A DNA stretch of 64,000 nt. It comes from DATKZS01 sp035527835 [NCBI: bacterium] (GTDB lineage Bacteria > RBG-13-61-14). The stretch spans positions 50,636-114,635 of the forward strand of contig DATKZS010000109.1 of NCBI GenBank assembly GCA_035527835.1, in the 5' to 3' direction. How positions within the stretch are numbered: the first letter of the stretch is position 1; every line of letters begins with the position of its first letter. The position numbers were made by a program, and so were the translations under genes. Below are positions 49,781 to 59,165 of this stretch, piece after piece. Below the pieces are notes generated by a model. That model had not been told where the DNA came from. It made no database searches and worked only from the letters and a program-made list of their open reading frames with translations.

Positions 49781-50782
49781 TCACGCCTCAAGCTTGCGGC
49801 GGTGGCGCAGCCGGTCCAGGGCCACCGCCAGCACGATCACCGCTCCGGTCACGATCTCCTGCACCCAGTTGGGCAGCCCGATCTGCGAGCATCCCGACCG
49901 GATCACCGTCATGATCAGCGCCCCCACCATGGTCCCCAGCACCGAGCCTTCGCCGCCGGAAAGGCTCCCGCCCCCGATCACCACCGCCGCGATCACGTCC
50001 AGCTCCAGGCCCACCGCCACCGTCGGATCGCCCACCGTCAGCCGCGCGAACTGCATCACCCCGGCCACGCCCGCGAACGCCCCCGCCAGCGCGTAAACCA
50101 TGACCTTGACGCGATCCACCGCGACCCCGCACAGCCTGGCCGCCGCCTCGTTCGAGCCGATGGCGTAAACATGACGGCCGAGCTTCGTGTATTTAAGCAG
50201 ACCCGCCACCAGGAGCGCCAGCGCGACCGCGGTCCATACCCCCGGCGGCACGACCAGGAAGCGCCGGCTGGGCCCAAGCGCCGCGAGCAGATCGTTCAGC
50301 CAGGTAAGCGGAGCGTCAACCTTCTGTTCGTGCGCGATCCCCTTGGCCGCGCCGCGCACCACCAGGAGCGTGCCCAGCGTCACGATGAAGGGCACCACCT
50401 TGAGCCGCGTGATCAGCGCCCCGTTCGCGAGTCCGCACAGCGCCGCCGCCGCCGTCCCCCCCGCGGCCGCCAGGAGCGGCGGGACGCCCGCTTGCAGGAG
50501 CACCGCGATCACCACCGTGGCCAGCGCGATCACCGATCCCACCGACAGGTCAATGCCGCCGCTGATGATGACCAGCGTCATGCCGAGCGCGGCGATGCCC
50601 ACGATCGCGCTCTGGCGGGCGATGGTCTCGAGGTTGAGCGCGCTCATGAAGCTAGCCGGCGCCGCCGCGGCGAAGAGCGCGTACACCACGGCCAGGGCGA
50701 GGAGCGGCCCCAGCAGGTTGAGCCACGCGTAAAGGTCGCGCGGGCCCCGGCCCGGGCCATCAATCGGCGCGTCAGGATTCAT
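49781..50782 (-). CDS. ABC sugar transporter permease (RbsC type)
   Basis: 333 residues, BPD_transp_2 family, with about 9-10 membrane segments. Family motifs are GMTLVIISGGIDLSVGSVIAL, GLANGALITRLKVVPFIVTLGTL and GGGSLSGGEGSVLGTMVGAL. It overlaps the ATPase gene by 11 bp. It is the last gene of the carbohydrate operon and forms the membrane channel for the binding protein at 52286. Solute: a sugar or polyol, not resolvable. Confidence 0.92.
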   Translation of the reverse strand: MNPDAPIDGPGRGPRDLYAWLNLLGPLLALAVVYALFAAAAPASFMSALNLETIARQSAIVGIAALGMTLVIISGGIDLSVGSVIALATVVIAVLLQAGVPPLLAAAGGTAAAALCGLANGALITRLKVVPFIVTLGTLLVVRGAAKGIAHEQKVDAPLTWLNDLLAALGPSRRFLVVPPGVWTAVALALLVAGLLKYTKLGRHVYAIGSNEAAARLCGVAVDRVKVMVYALAGAFAGVAGVMQFARLTVGDPTVAVGLELDVIAAVVIGGGSLSGGEGSVLGTMVGALIMTVIRSGCSQIGLPNWVQEIVTGAVIVLAVALDRLRHRRKLEA

Positions 50783-52301
50783 CCGCCCCTCCCTGGCCCG
50801 TGGCCTCCAGCATGAGCGTCCGCTGGTCGAGGCCGCCGACGGGACGCGCCGGACCGAGACGGCCCCGGTACATCACCGCCACCCGGTCGCACACCCCGAG
50901 CAGCTCCGGCAGATAACTGCTCACCATCAGCACCGCCTTGGCCCGCTTTCCTTGGGACCCCGTTGCCAGCTCGTCAATCAGACGGTACACCCGCGCCTTG
51001 CTGGCCACGTCAATGCCGCGGGTCGGCTCGTCCAGCAGCAGCACGTCAACGTCGTGATGGAGCAGGCGCGCGAGCGCGGCCTTCTGCTGGTTGCCGCCGG
51101 AGAGCTCGGAGGCCCTCTGCCGCGGGCCCCGGCAGCGGATGGACAGCTCCTCGATCCGCCGCCGCGCCGCCGCGTCCCGCCGCGACGGCAGCACCAGCCC
51201 CAGCGGACCCAGCCCGCCCAGCCGCGACAACGTGATGTTGTCGGCCAGCGTCAGCGGCAAGGCCAGCCCCTCGCCCTTGCGGTCCTCGGACAGCATCCCC
51301 ACGCCCTGCGCCCAGCGCCGCGCCGGGGAGGCCGGGCCCACGTATGCGCCCACCTTGATCCGGCCGCTCCGAACCGGGTCGAGCCCGAAGATCGCGCGGA
51401 TGAGCTCGGTCCGGCCCGCACCCATCAATCCGGCGATGCCCAGGACCTCTCCCCGCTTGAGCGATAGGCTCGCCGAATTCGGCTTGGTCAGCCCGGCCAG
51501 GTCCGCGACCGAGAGAACTTCCTCGCCGGCCGCGCGCGCCCCCCGCGGATACATCTGCTCGATCTTCTTTCCCACCATCATGCCCACGATCTCGTTAACT
51601 CCGGTCCCCGCAATCGGGCCGGACCCCGCGACCTTGCCGTCGCGCAGCACCGTGAACCGGTCGGCGATCCGCGTGACCTCCTCCAGAAAATGCGAGATGT
51701 AAACGATGGCGCGGCCCTGCCCGCTAAGGCGCCGCACGCACTCGAACAGCCGCTCCACGTCCGATCCGGAGAGCGCGCTGGTGGGCTCGTCCAGGACCAA
51801 TACCCGGCATCCCAGAGCCAGGGCGCGGGCGATCTCCACGATCTGGCGCGACGACACGGACAGGCTCTGGACCCGGGCCCGCACGCTGATCTCCGGATGG
51901 CCGAGCAGGGCGAGCGCTTCCTCCGAGAGCCTCCGCGCCTCGCGCCGATCTATCAGCCCGCGGCGCATGGGCTCCAGGCCGAGCACGATGTTCTCCTCGA
52001 CCGTGAGGTGGCCCGCCAGCGACAGCTCCTGGTAGATCATGGCCACGCCCGAGCGCCGGGCGTCCAGCGGGTCGCGCGGCCGGTACGGCGCGCCGGCGAG
52101 CGTCATCTCTCCCGCGTCGGGCCGCTGTGCTCCCGAGAGCACCTTCATGAGCGTGCTCTTGCCCGCGCCGTTCTCCCCGACCAGCGCGTGCACCTCTCCG
52201 GCCGCGACCGCGAAGTCCACGCCGTCAAGCGCCGTGGTGGCGCCGAAGGCCTTGTTCACGCCCCGCATGGTGAGGAGCGGCGTATCTATTCGTTCAGCCA
52301 T
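50772..52301 (-). CDS. ABC sugar transporter ATP-binding protein (RbsA type, two cassettes)
   Basis: 509 residues with two fused ABC domains. The first has GENGAGKSTLMKVL (Walker A), LSVSSRQIVEIARAL (signature) and VLVLDEPTSAL (Walker B). The second has the degenerate Walker A GLMGAGRTELIRAI, LSGGNQQKAALARLL and DVLLLDEPTRGID. The degenerate second P-loop is normal for RbsA. It overlaps the binding-protein gene by 16 bp and the permease by 11 bp. Confidence 0.95.
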   Translation of the reverse strand: MAERIDTPLLTMRGVNKAFGATTALDGVDFAVAAGEVHALVGENGAGKSTLMKVLSGAQRPDAGEMTLAGAPYRPRDPLDARRSGVAMIYQELSLAGHLTVEENIVLGLEPMRRGLIDRREARRLSEEALALLGHPEISVRARVQSLSVSSRQIVEIARALALGCRVLVLDEPTSALSGSDVERLFECVRRLSGQGRAIVYISHFLEEVTRIADRFTVLRDGKVAGSGPIAGTGVNEIVGMMVGKKIEQMYPRGARAAGEEVLSVADLAGLTKPNSASLSLKRGEVLGIAGLMGAGRTELIRAIFGLDPVRSGRIKVGAYVGPASPARRWAQGVGMLSEDRKGEGLALPLTLADNITLSRLGGLGPLGLVLPSRRDAAARRRIEELSIRCRGPRQRASELSGGNQQKAALARLLHHDVDVLLLDEPTRGIDVASKARVYRLIDELATGSQGKRAKAVLMVSSYLPELLGVCDRVAVMYRGRLGPARPVGGLDQRTLMLEATGQGGADES

Positions 52302-53293
52302 TTTGCGTTGTCCGGTTCGAGCAGCTCTTTAATCCCGGGCTCGCTCATGTTCGCGCGGGTGACCAGGGTGACGCCGGTGTCAATCCTCTTCTCGACGGGC
52401 TCCGTGCGCAGGTGCAGGACCATGGTCTTGACCCCGAGGTATCCCATGAGCATGGGGTTCTGCATCACCAGCGCGTCAATCTCCCCGTTTTGCAGGGCCT
52501 CGACCAGCTTGGTCGAGGAATCGAAGCCCACGAAGCGGACCTTGCCGGCAAGCCCTCCGTCCTGCAGCGCGCGCAGCATGCCGAAGGTGGACGACTCGTT
52601 GGGACAGAAAACGCCGTCCACCCCGATGCTCCCGTCCGGGGCCTTGAGCCGGGCGAGCAGGTTCTCGGAGGCCTGGTAAGCGCTCTCGGTGGTGGCGCCG
52701 CCGTACTGGTTCGAGCTCACGACCGTGATCCCCGGATGCCGGGCGATCGCGGCCAGGAAGCCCTGCTCGCGGTTTCCCGTGCTGGCCGAGCCTTCCATGT
52801 AGCGCAGCATCATGACCTTGCCGCTCTCTCCCACCAGCTCGGCCAGCCGCTCGCCCGCGAGCTCGCCGCCCTTTAAGTTGTCGGTCGCGACAAAGCTCGT
52901 GTAGTCGCCGCTCTTCAGGCCGGAGTCAATGATGACCACCGGGATGCCGCTGTGCGCCGCGTTCCGCACCGGCGCGCGCAGCGCCGTGTCGTCCAGCGGC
53001 GCCAGCACGATGCCGGAAACGCCCCGGCTCAGGAAGTCCTCCACCACCTTGATCTGAGCCTCACGGTCGTCCTCCTTGAGCGGGCCCTTCCAGATGATGT
53101 CCACGCCGAGCTCGCGCGACGCCTTCACCGCTCCCGCGTGCACCGTCTTCCAGAACTCGTGCGTGGTCCCCTTGGGAATCACCGCGATCACGAGGCGCCG
53201 ATCGGGCCGCGCCTGGTCTTCCGCCGTTTTTTCCCGCTGGCAGGCCGCCAATAATAGAACGGCCGCCAGCGCCGCCCCCGCTGCAATGCGCAT
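52286..53293 (-). CDS. Sugar ABC transporter substrate-binding lipoprotein (RbsB/LsrB-like)
   Basis: 335 residues. The signal peptide has lipobox LLAA-C18. Peripla_BP_4 fold with VIAVIPKGTTHEFWKTVHAGAVKASRELGVDIIWKGP, GIVLAPLDDTAL, PVVIIDSGLKSGDY and YMEGSASTGNREQG. This subgroup includes binding proteins for ribose, xylose, autoinducer-2 and inositol-type solutes. It overlaps the ATPase gene and lies 19 bp from the MFS gene. Confidence 0.92.
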   Translation of the reverse strand: MRIAAGAALAAVLLLAACQREKTAEDQARPDRRLVIAVIPKGTTHEFWKTVHAGAVKASRELGVDIIWKGPLKEDDREAQIKVVEDFLSRGVSGIVLAPLDDTALRAPVRNAAHSGIPVVIIDSGLKSGDYTSFVATDNLKGGELAGERLAELVGESGKVMMLRYMEGSASTGNREQGFLAAIARHPGITVVSSNQYGGATTESAYQASENLLARLKAPDGSIGVDGVFCPNESSTFGMLRALQDGGLAGKVRFVGFDSSTKLVEALQNGEIDALVMQNPMLMGYLGVKTMVLHLRTEPVEKRIDTGVTLVTRANMSEPGIKELLEPDNAKWLNE

Positions 53294-53312
53294 GGTTCCA
53301 CCTACCTTTCTT

Positions 53313-54677
53313 TTATCCCGGTCCCGTGCTCCCGCCCTTGATCACTTCCCGGCGCTGCCGCATGTTCTCGCGCAGCCGCGCCACGTCCGCCGGATAGGCC
53401 CGGTAAAAACCGAACCCGCAAACAAAGGCCACGGCCAGGCAGCCACAGCCTCCGAAGAGCATGGCCCGGTCCAGGCTGAAACGGTCCGAGTACACGGCGA
53501 GGAAAATGAGGAGGATGGAGGCCAGTCCGCCCTGGAAGAACTCGGCCAGCGCCAGCGCGGTCCCGCGCAGCTCCGGGGCCATGACGTTCTGGATCATGGG
53601 CTGCAGCGCGGCGCGGCGGGGCCACTCGATGAAAAAAGCGATCACGACGGCGCAGGCGATGATGGCGGGAAGGCCCCGGGCCAGGGTGACGAGCGCGGCC
53701 ATGGCGGGCATGACCATGAGGATGGCGAACTGGGCCACCATGGCCCGGCCCGTGGCCGGCCGGCTCTGTTCGGCCCGGTCCGCCGCCACTCCACCCACCA
53801 GGGTCCCAAGCACCAGGCCCACGATGATGATGCCGAACACCAGGTCGGCCTTGCTGTTCGTGAACCCGCGCTCCTCCACCATCCAGGTGGCGAAGAACTT
53901 GTACAGCAGGAAGAGCGAGGTCAGGACGAAGAAGCCCTGGAGGAAACAATAGATCACGGTCCGGGAGCGCAGGATCACCCGAACGTCCTCGGCCTTGAAC
54001 CGGAACTGGGACGCGGCCAGGTCGGCGGCCAGGTCGTCCAGCTCCGGCTCCGCGCTGCCGCGCGCCGGCTCGCGGATGAAAATGGCGATCACGGCCGCCG
54101 CCAGAATGCTGAGGCCGCCGATCGCGAAGAACCCGTAGCGCCACGCCGCGTCCGCCCGCAGGGCCGGAGCGGCCCCGGCCCTAGCCTCGGTCATCCCCAT
54201 CAGGGCTCCCAGCCCGAGCGCGCCGATGACAAGGCCGGACATGCCCAGCGCGTTCCGGATCCCGATGGCCTTGCCGCGCTCGCGGGGCCCGTAGAGATCG
54301 GCGAGCATGGAGAAGCCGGCGGGCACCAGGGCGCCGATCCCGATACAGGCGATGATCCAGCTCGCGAGCAGGTGCCAGTAGTTGGTGGAAAAGCCGCAGA
54401 GAATGGTGAGCCCTCCCCAGAGTCCGGTCCCGATCACCAGCACTTTCTTGCGGCTGTAATAATCCGAGGCCATGCCCCACAAGGGAGAGAGCAAGGTCTG
54501 GACGATGACCCTCACCCCGTCTATGACCGCCAGGTTCGCGTTGGTGAGCGCCGGGACAAAAGACTCCTTGATGGCGGGAAAGAGCAGCGGCAGGGAAATC
54601 TCCTGGGCGGAGTTGACGAGATAGCCCAGCCCCATGCTGCCGACGTTCCGGATTTTTCCGGCGGTCTTGTCGCCCAT
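53313..54677 (-). CDS. Major facilitator superfamily transporter
   Basis: 454 residues, about 12 membrane segments with a long central loop (about 195-235). The inter-helix loops GMASDYYSRKKVLV (motif A-like D-x-x-x-R-K-K) and ADLYGPRERGKAIGIRNALG support MFS. It lies between the PIG-L and binding-protein genes in the same direction (17-19 bp gaps). A second carrier in one operon may export or import a related glycoside. Confidence 0.88.
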   Translation of the reverse strand: MGDKTAGKIRNVGSMGLGYLVNSAQEISLPLLFPAIKESFVPALTNANLAVIDGVRVIVQTLLSPLWGMASDYYSRKKVLVIGTGLWGGLTILCGFSTNYWHLLASWIIACIGIGALVPAGFSMLADLYGPRERGKAIGIRNALGMSGLVIGALGLGALMGMTEARAGAAPALRADAAWRYGFFAIGGLSILAAAVIAIFIREPARGSAEPELDDLAADLAASQFRFKAEDVRVILRSRTVIYCFLQGFFVLTSLFLLYKFFATWMVEERGFTNSKADLVFGIIIVGLVLGTLVGGVAADRAEQSRPATGRAMVAQFAILMVMPAMAALVTLARGLPAIIACAVVIAFFIEWPRRAALQPMIQNVMAPELRGTALALAEFFQGGLASILLIFLAVYSDRFSLDRAMLFGGCGCLAVAFVCGFGFYRAYPADVARLRENMRQRREVIKGGSTGPG

Positions 54678-54694
54678 GGTCCGCGTCCTCCGCT

Positions 54695-55558
54695 TCAGCC
54701 CGCCGGGGGCGGGTCAAGCCCGTCGCGGCGCACCGGCCCGGGCGCGCCCGGGATCGGCTCGGAGAAGAGCTGGAACAACCCCTCCAAATCGCCGAAGCGT
54801 TCGAGGCGGAACTTTTCCGCCAGGCGGCCCTCCGCCAGCTTGAACTCCGCGGCCACGGCCTTGGCCTGTTCGGTGAGGAAAGCCTCGAGCAGGCCCCGCG
54901 GGTCGCCGTCCTTTACGCTCTCGAGCAGCGGCGAGCGCCGGCCCCAGGTCCGAAGCTGCAGAATGAAGCGATTGAGCATGTTCCTGACCATTTCCCGGTG
55001 CGCGTTCATGGCGTCAATCTTTGGGCCGATGAAATCGGTGACGTCCTCGGCGTGGTCCGCCTTGACGAGCTCGCGCGCAAAGAACCAACGCTCGCACACC
55101 GAGAAAGGCGCGAGCCCTTCCCGGAAATGTTCCGGGTGATGCAGGTCGAAGGCGGACACCCAGAAGGCCTCGTACACGGCCTGGGCCACGCGGACGTGGT
55201 CCATGTTGTCCTCGTAGAGGCCGAAGGGGTCGAAGCTGAACACGGCGTAGGGCCGATGCTTGCGGAAAAGATACACGATCTTGCCGCGCAGCTCGACCTC
55301 CGACGCGTCCGCCAGGCAGTCCGTCTCGTAGCCGAGCTCGACGATCTCGGAAACGCCCAGGCTCCGCGCGGCGTCTTGAAGCTGGTCCGCGTTGCGCTGC
55401 TTCGTCTCTTCGAGAGTAAGGCCCACCGAGTCCCTGCAGTCGTCGGTGACCCGGACCAGGACCACCTTCCACCCCTCCCCCGCGAACTTCGCCAGCGTGC
55501 CGCCGCAGAAAGCCGCGGCGTCGTCCGCGTGCGGGCTGATCACCAAGGCCGTGCGCAT
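54695..55558 (-). CDS. PIG-L/LmbE-family deacetylase
   Basis: 287 residues. The zinc and catalytic motif is H10-A-D12-D13-A in VISPHADDAAAFCGG. The usual sequence is HPDDE, so Pro and Glu are replaced while H, D and D remain. The third zinc ligand is likely the His in NMDHVRVAQAV. The start is the ATG 5 nt after GGAGG; a TTG lies upstream. It removes acetyl from an N-acetylsugar or its glycoside by family analogy. It sits between the dehydrogenase and MFS genes of the carbohydrate operon. Confidence 0.88.
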   Translation of the reverse strand: MRTALVISPHADDAAAFCGGTLAKFAGEGWKVVLVRVTDDCRDSVGLTLEETKQRNADQLQDAARSLGVSEIVELGYETDCLADASEVELRGKIVYLFRKHRPYAVFSFDPFGLYEDNMDHVRVAQAVYEAFWVSAFDLHHPEHFREGLAPFSVCERWFFARELVKADHAEDVTDFIGPKIDAMNAHREMVRNMLNRFILQLRTWGRRSPLLESVKDGDPRGLLEAFLTEQAKAVAAEFKLAEGRLAEKFRLERFGDLEGLFQLFSEPIPGAPGPVRRDGLDPPPAG

Positions 55559-55584
55559 GTTGACCTCCTTCAATCGCCGGTCCG

Positions 55585-56625
55585 CTAAAACTTGAGGCCT
55601 GAGAGCAATGTTTTCATGTTCTCCGGGCCGGGCGGAGCCTCATTGATTATCGTATGAAACAGGCCCTCGCTTCCCACGTAATCGCCGAGCGTGAGCAAGG
55701 CCTGCTCGATTTCCCGGCGGGAGAGCCCAAGGTCGCGCGGGTGGAAGCGCACGCCCGTGTTGCGGAAAATTCCGGCGATGCGCCCGGGCTGGTTCTCCTG
55801 CAGGCGCGCCATGATCAGCACGCCCAGGCACACCAGCTCGCCGTGGACAAAGCTCCTGGCGGTCCGGTGCTCGACGTTGTAGGCGAAAAAATGCTCGGAG
55901 CCTTCCTCCGGCCGGGAGTGGCCCTCCCGGAGGCAGAGAGCGTTTTCCGCGGCGTAGGCCTTGATGATGAACTCCAGCGCGTCGTCAGTCACGTCACGAA
56001 TGTCCAGGGCGGCTTCCTCCACCACGTCCACCAACTCGCGCGCGTGGTCGGCCGTTCCCTGGTCGAACTCGACCTCGCCCGCCTCCGCCGCCAGCTTCCA
56101 GTCGAACAGCGCGGTATGGATGGAAAGAAGGTCGCCCACGCCGGCGCGGTTCAAGTGCTTGGGCGCTTTGCGCATCAGGGTGAAGTCGGACACCACCGCG
56201 CGCGGAATGACGAACCCGATATAGCGCACCCTGTTGTCGTCGCGCACGGCAATGGTGTTGGTGACGCAGGCGTCAACCGATGCGATTCCGGGCACGAGGA
56301 CCGGCGCGGTCCCGCGCTTGCCTGCCACGTACTTGGCCATGTCCAGCGCCATGCCTCCGCCAATGCCCACAATGATCTCCGCCGGGGGCAATTTTTTCTC
56401 CGCGGCTTCCGCCACGGGTCGGTCCATTGATTTCACGAAATGCACGGCCGCCGGCTTGTTCACCATCATCTTTTGAGCGGCCTCCCACACCGGCGGCTGG
56501 GTGATGACCAGGCACTCGCCCCACTGGGCGCTCATCTCCCGGATGATGCCGCGGCCGAATTCCAGGCTCGGCCGCATGGCCTTTTTTTTCATGGCCTCGG
56601 TCACTTCAGGGTGGTCGTTCATCAT
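55585..56625 (-). CDS. Fe-ADH_2 dehydrogenase, glycerol-1-phosphate dehydrogenase-like
   Basis: 346 residues. The NAD-binding GIGGG is at 87-91 with LDMAKYVAGKRG. The metal ligands are D165 (GVGDLLS), H245 (GSEHFFAY) and H261 (FVHGELV), the set of EgsA/AraM and related dehydrogenases. The start is the ATG 9 nt after AGGAG; the frame extends upstream to 56685. It is the first gene of a minus-strand operon with PIG-L, MFS and RbsBAC-type genes. It could oxidise or reduce a sugar-derived alcohol, or make glycerol-1-phosphate. Confidence 0.82.
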   Translation of the reverse strand: MMNDHPEVTEAMKKKAMRPSLEFGRGIIREMSAQWGECLVITQPPVWEAAQKMMVNKPAAVHFVKSMDRPVAEAAEKKLPPAEIIVGIGGGMALDMAKYVAGKRGTAPVLVPGIASVDACVTNTIAVRDDNRVRYIGFVIPRAVVSDFTLMRKAPKHLNRAGVGDLLSIHTALFDWKLAAEAGEVEFDQGTADHARELVDVVEEAALDIRDVTDDALEFIIKAYAAENALCLREGHSRPEEGSEHFFAYNVEHRTARSFVHGELVCLGVLIMARLQENQPGRIAGIFRNTGVRFHPRDLGLSRREIEQALLTLGDYVGSEGLFHTIINEAPPGPENMKTLLSGLKF

Positions 56626-56754
56626 ACCCGCTGTCTCCTGTTCCGGGCCGATATGATTCGGACCAGAGCGGAAATAGTCTATCAATCACGTGCCGGTTTG
56701 CCAAAACTGGCGGGGGCCGCCGGCTATAAATCGGTGGCACGAAGACAATGGAGG

Positions 56755-58176
56755 TCACTTACCGGTGGAACCGCCGCTGTAATAATGGAGCAGCTCCTCC
56801 GCGTTCTCCTCGATGCTCTTGACGGCGGGGATACTTAGGCGCAGACTTTCCAGCTTGCCGGGCTCGGAGATGAGCGCTCGGATCACGGCGGCGAGGTCAG
56901 CGGGGCCGCCGGTCTTGAAGGTGGTCCCGCCGCCGTTCTTGACCAGCTCGGCCATGCCGCCGAGGTCGGAAGTGATGACGGGGACTCCTGCCATGAAGGC
57001 CTCGTGGATGGTGAGCGGCGAGTTCTCGCACCACAGCGAGGGCACGATGAGCGCGTCGAGGCCGGCGAGGATTCTGGCCGCGTCGCGGTTCTCGAATCGC
57101 CCCCGGAAGCTGACGCGCGGGTTCTTGGCGAGGCGCTTGAGCCTCCGGGCATAGGCCGGGAACCAGGTGAGGTCGCCGTACACGATTAGCTCCGCATTAG
57201 TGTCCATCAGATGGTTCATGGCCTCGACCGCCACGTGCACGCCCTTGTGCTCGACCGGCGTGCCGATGAAGCCGAGCCGCGGGTGGTCCGAGCTTGCGCG
57301 ATTGACTCCGACAAAGGGAGCATGATCGAACCCGTAATCCGAGGTGACGATCTTCTCCGGAGCGACCACGCCCGCCTCCAGATATTTCATCCGCAAATAG
57401 TCGGAGGGCGCGATCACCAAGTCCGCGGCCGACAAGGTTTCCCGCATCACCGTCCGCCTCTCGTCGAGCAGCGCCCTTCTTTGCTGAAACGCGGACCCGG
57501 CGTCGTCAAGCTCGCGCGATTGCTTCCATGCCCGCGCCTTCTCGACCCAGGAGCGCGGGAGCCGCCTCTTCACCGCGTGGGCCGCGCGCACCCCGCGGTC
57601 ATAAGCGGAATGGGCCAGGCCGCCGATGACGGCCAGCCGGGGATTCTCAGACCCCATGAGCGCACTGCCCGGCGCTCCGGAGTAGAGCGCGCCGATGGCG
57701 TTGCCGCAGCGGGCGCAGCGGTCCGGTTCCGGTCCCGGGCAGAGGTCATGGCCGGGCCGGAGCAGGAGGATGGGCGGACAGATGAACCAGTAGTCGGCGA
57801 GCGTGACGATGGTCCTGGCCCCGGACTCTTTGGCCGCGCCGATCATGCCGGCGCTCAGGCGGAAGACGTGCTGGAAGTGGACCGCGTCCGGCCGCTCGTC
57901 GTTGAGCACGGAGCGGAAGATCCCGTCAATCTCGGGATCGGAGTAGGAGCGCGCGAAGTCCGGCGGCTCGCCGCGCATGAGGCGCAGCACGCTCATGCCC
58001 TCCCAATCATCGCTCTTTAGCTCGAAGCGGCCGGACGCGGGCCGGCCGTCCTCCGAAGTGAACACCGTCACCTCGTGGCCCTTCGCGCGCATGGCGCGGG
58101 CGAGGAGCGCGGTGTAGATCTCGGTGCCGGCCTGGTGGCGGGGCAGAAAGTAATGGACCACGTAAAGGATCTTCAT
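56755..58176 (-). CDS. GT4 family glycosyltransferase
   Basis: 473 residues, GT-B. Acceptor domain start HYFLPRHQAGTEIYTALLARAMRAKGHEV. Donor site LGFIGTPVEHKGV, then VYGDL and the E-x7-E region SLWCENSPLTIHEAFMAGVPVI, SDLGGMAELV. A Cys cluster (CPPILLLRPGHDLCPGPEPDRCARCG, about 130-160) resembles a metal-binding insert seen in some GT4 enzymes. It overlaps the methyltransferase gene by 4 bp. It is probably part of surface-polysaccharide synthesis. Confidence 0.88.
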   Translation of the reverse strand: MKILYVVHYFLPRHQAGTEIYTALLARAMRAKGHEVTVFTSEDGRPASGRFELKSDDWEGMSVLRLMRGEPPDFARSYSDPEIDGIFRSVLNDERPDAVHFQHVFRLSAGMIGAAKESGARTIVTLADYWFICPPILLLRPGHDLCPGPEPDRCARCGNAIGALYSGAPGSALMGSENPRLAVIGGLAHSAYDRGVRAAHAVKRRLPRSWVEKARAWKQSRELDDAGSAFQQRRALLDERRTVMRETLSAADLVIAPSDYLRMKYLEAGVVAPEKIVTSDYGFDHAPFVGVNRASSDHPRLGFIGTPVEHKGVHVAVEAMNHLMDTNAELIVYGDLTWFPAYARRLKRLAKNPRVSFRGRFENRDAARILAGLDALIVPSLWCENSPLTIHEAFMAGVPVITSDLGGMAELVKNGGGTTFKTGGPADLAAVIRALISEPGKLESLRLSIPAVKSIEENAEELLHYYSGGSTGK

Positions 58177-59087
58177 GGCTTCCCGCGGCGCTTGAAATAT
58201 TTTTCGTAAAGGGAGTACAGGGGCAGCGACTTGACCTTGCGCTCGAATTCCTGGAGCGCGGCTACGTGGTCCTGGAGCGCCTTGACCTCGTCCTCCCTGG
58301 CCCGCACCTCAGCCAGCAGCGCCTCCCGCTCCCGGTCTTTTCTTTTCATCGCAATGGCGCGCGCCATCTCCATGACCATGGTCACGCCGCGGGAGTCAGC
58401 CGGCGCTTGCGGGCCCGCGGCCAGTCCCGCCAGCTCGCCGCGTTTCTGGCCCAGACCCTGGAACGCCCCGATAATAAAGTGCCGGTACGCGGGCCCGGAA
58501 TTATCGTGGGGGTAAAAGGCGCGGTTGTATGCCTCCATCAGCTCGGGCAGCGCGTCCTTCAAATCCGGGTCCGCGTCATAGGCATAATACGATGCCATCA
58601 TGAAGAGCCAGCGGTCAAGGCGTCCGTTGGGCAGAACGTGGAGGTCGAGGCCGAGCGCGGCCATCCGGTCGCGGGTGGCGTCAAGGTCGGGCAGCCCGAG
58701 GCCGAGGTGCTCTTTCAGGAACGGCTGCTCATAGCCGGCGTGGGCGCGGATGAACTCGAAGATGGCGCGGTCGGCCGACTGGACCGCCTCGCTCCGGAAC
58801 GGCGCGGCGATGATCACGAAGGACCGCGCGACGCGGGCGAGCTCGGAGATGAAGGCCGCGCGCCGGTCCGGCGCCACGTGTTCGAGGGTGTCGAGGCCGA
58901 TGGCGGCGTCGAAATGCTTGTCGGGAAAGGGCATCGCGGCGGCGTCGGCCTGGACGTATCCGGGCGCTTTGGCCTCCACCTTGTCAAGCACGGTGACGTC
59001 ATATCCGGGCAGGAAGTCCGGGAGCTTGGGCGGCCAGCCGCCGGCCTCGAGGACAGTGACGGTCTCCCCGCCCGAGAGCGCGCGCAC
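58173..59087 (-). CDS. SAM-dependent methyltransferase with C-terminal coiled coil
   Basis: At least 304 residues from a GTG. The methyltransferase core has TVLEAGGWP, TVLDKVEAK, AAAMPFPDKHFDAAIGLDTLEHV and a hydrophobic beta strand. A helical coiled coil (about 250-300) rich in Glu/Arg ends the protein. The frame continues 21 codons upstream through sequence like the family N-terminus (CRLPFDQYQRYR) to an ATA at 59148-59150 with a good GGGGAGG before it, and no ATG/GTG/TTG exists in that stretch. So the true start may be ATA, or the sequence has an ATG-to-ATA change. Confidence 0.82.
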   Translation of the reverse strand: MRALSGGETVTVLEAGGWPPKLPDFLPGYDVTVLDKVEAKAPGYVQADAAAMPFPDKHFDAAIGLDTLEHVAPDRRAAFISELARVARSFVIIAAPFRSEAVQSADRAIFEFIRAHAGYEQPFLKEHLGLGLPDLDATRDRMAALGLDLHVLPNGRLDRWLFMMASYYAYDADPDLKDALPELMEAYNRAFYPHDNSGPAYRHFIIGAFQGLGQKRGELAGLAAGPQAPADSRGVTMVMEMARAIAMKRKDREREALLAEVRAREDEVKALQDHVAALQEFERKVKSLPLYSLYEKYFKRRGKP

Positions 59088-59165
59088 GATGTCCGCGGCC
59101 AGGCGGTAGCGCTGGTACTGGTCGAACGGGAGCCGGCAGGTTATATCTATGTCCGCTGCCTCCCC

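Noticed and set aside
53076-55139. 687-codon plus-strand frame opposite binding protein, MFS and PIG-L genes
   Set aside because: Antisense shadow with low-complexity residues.
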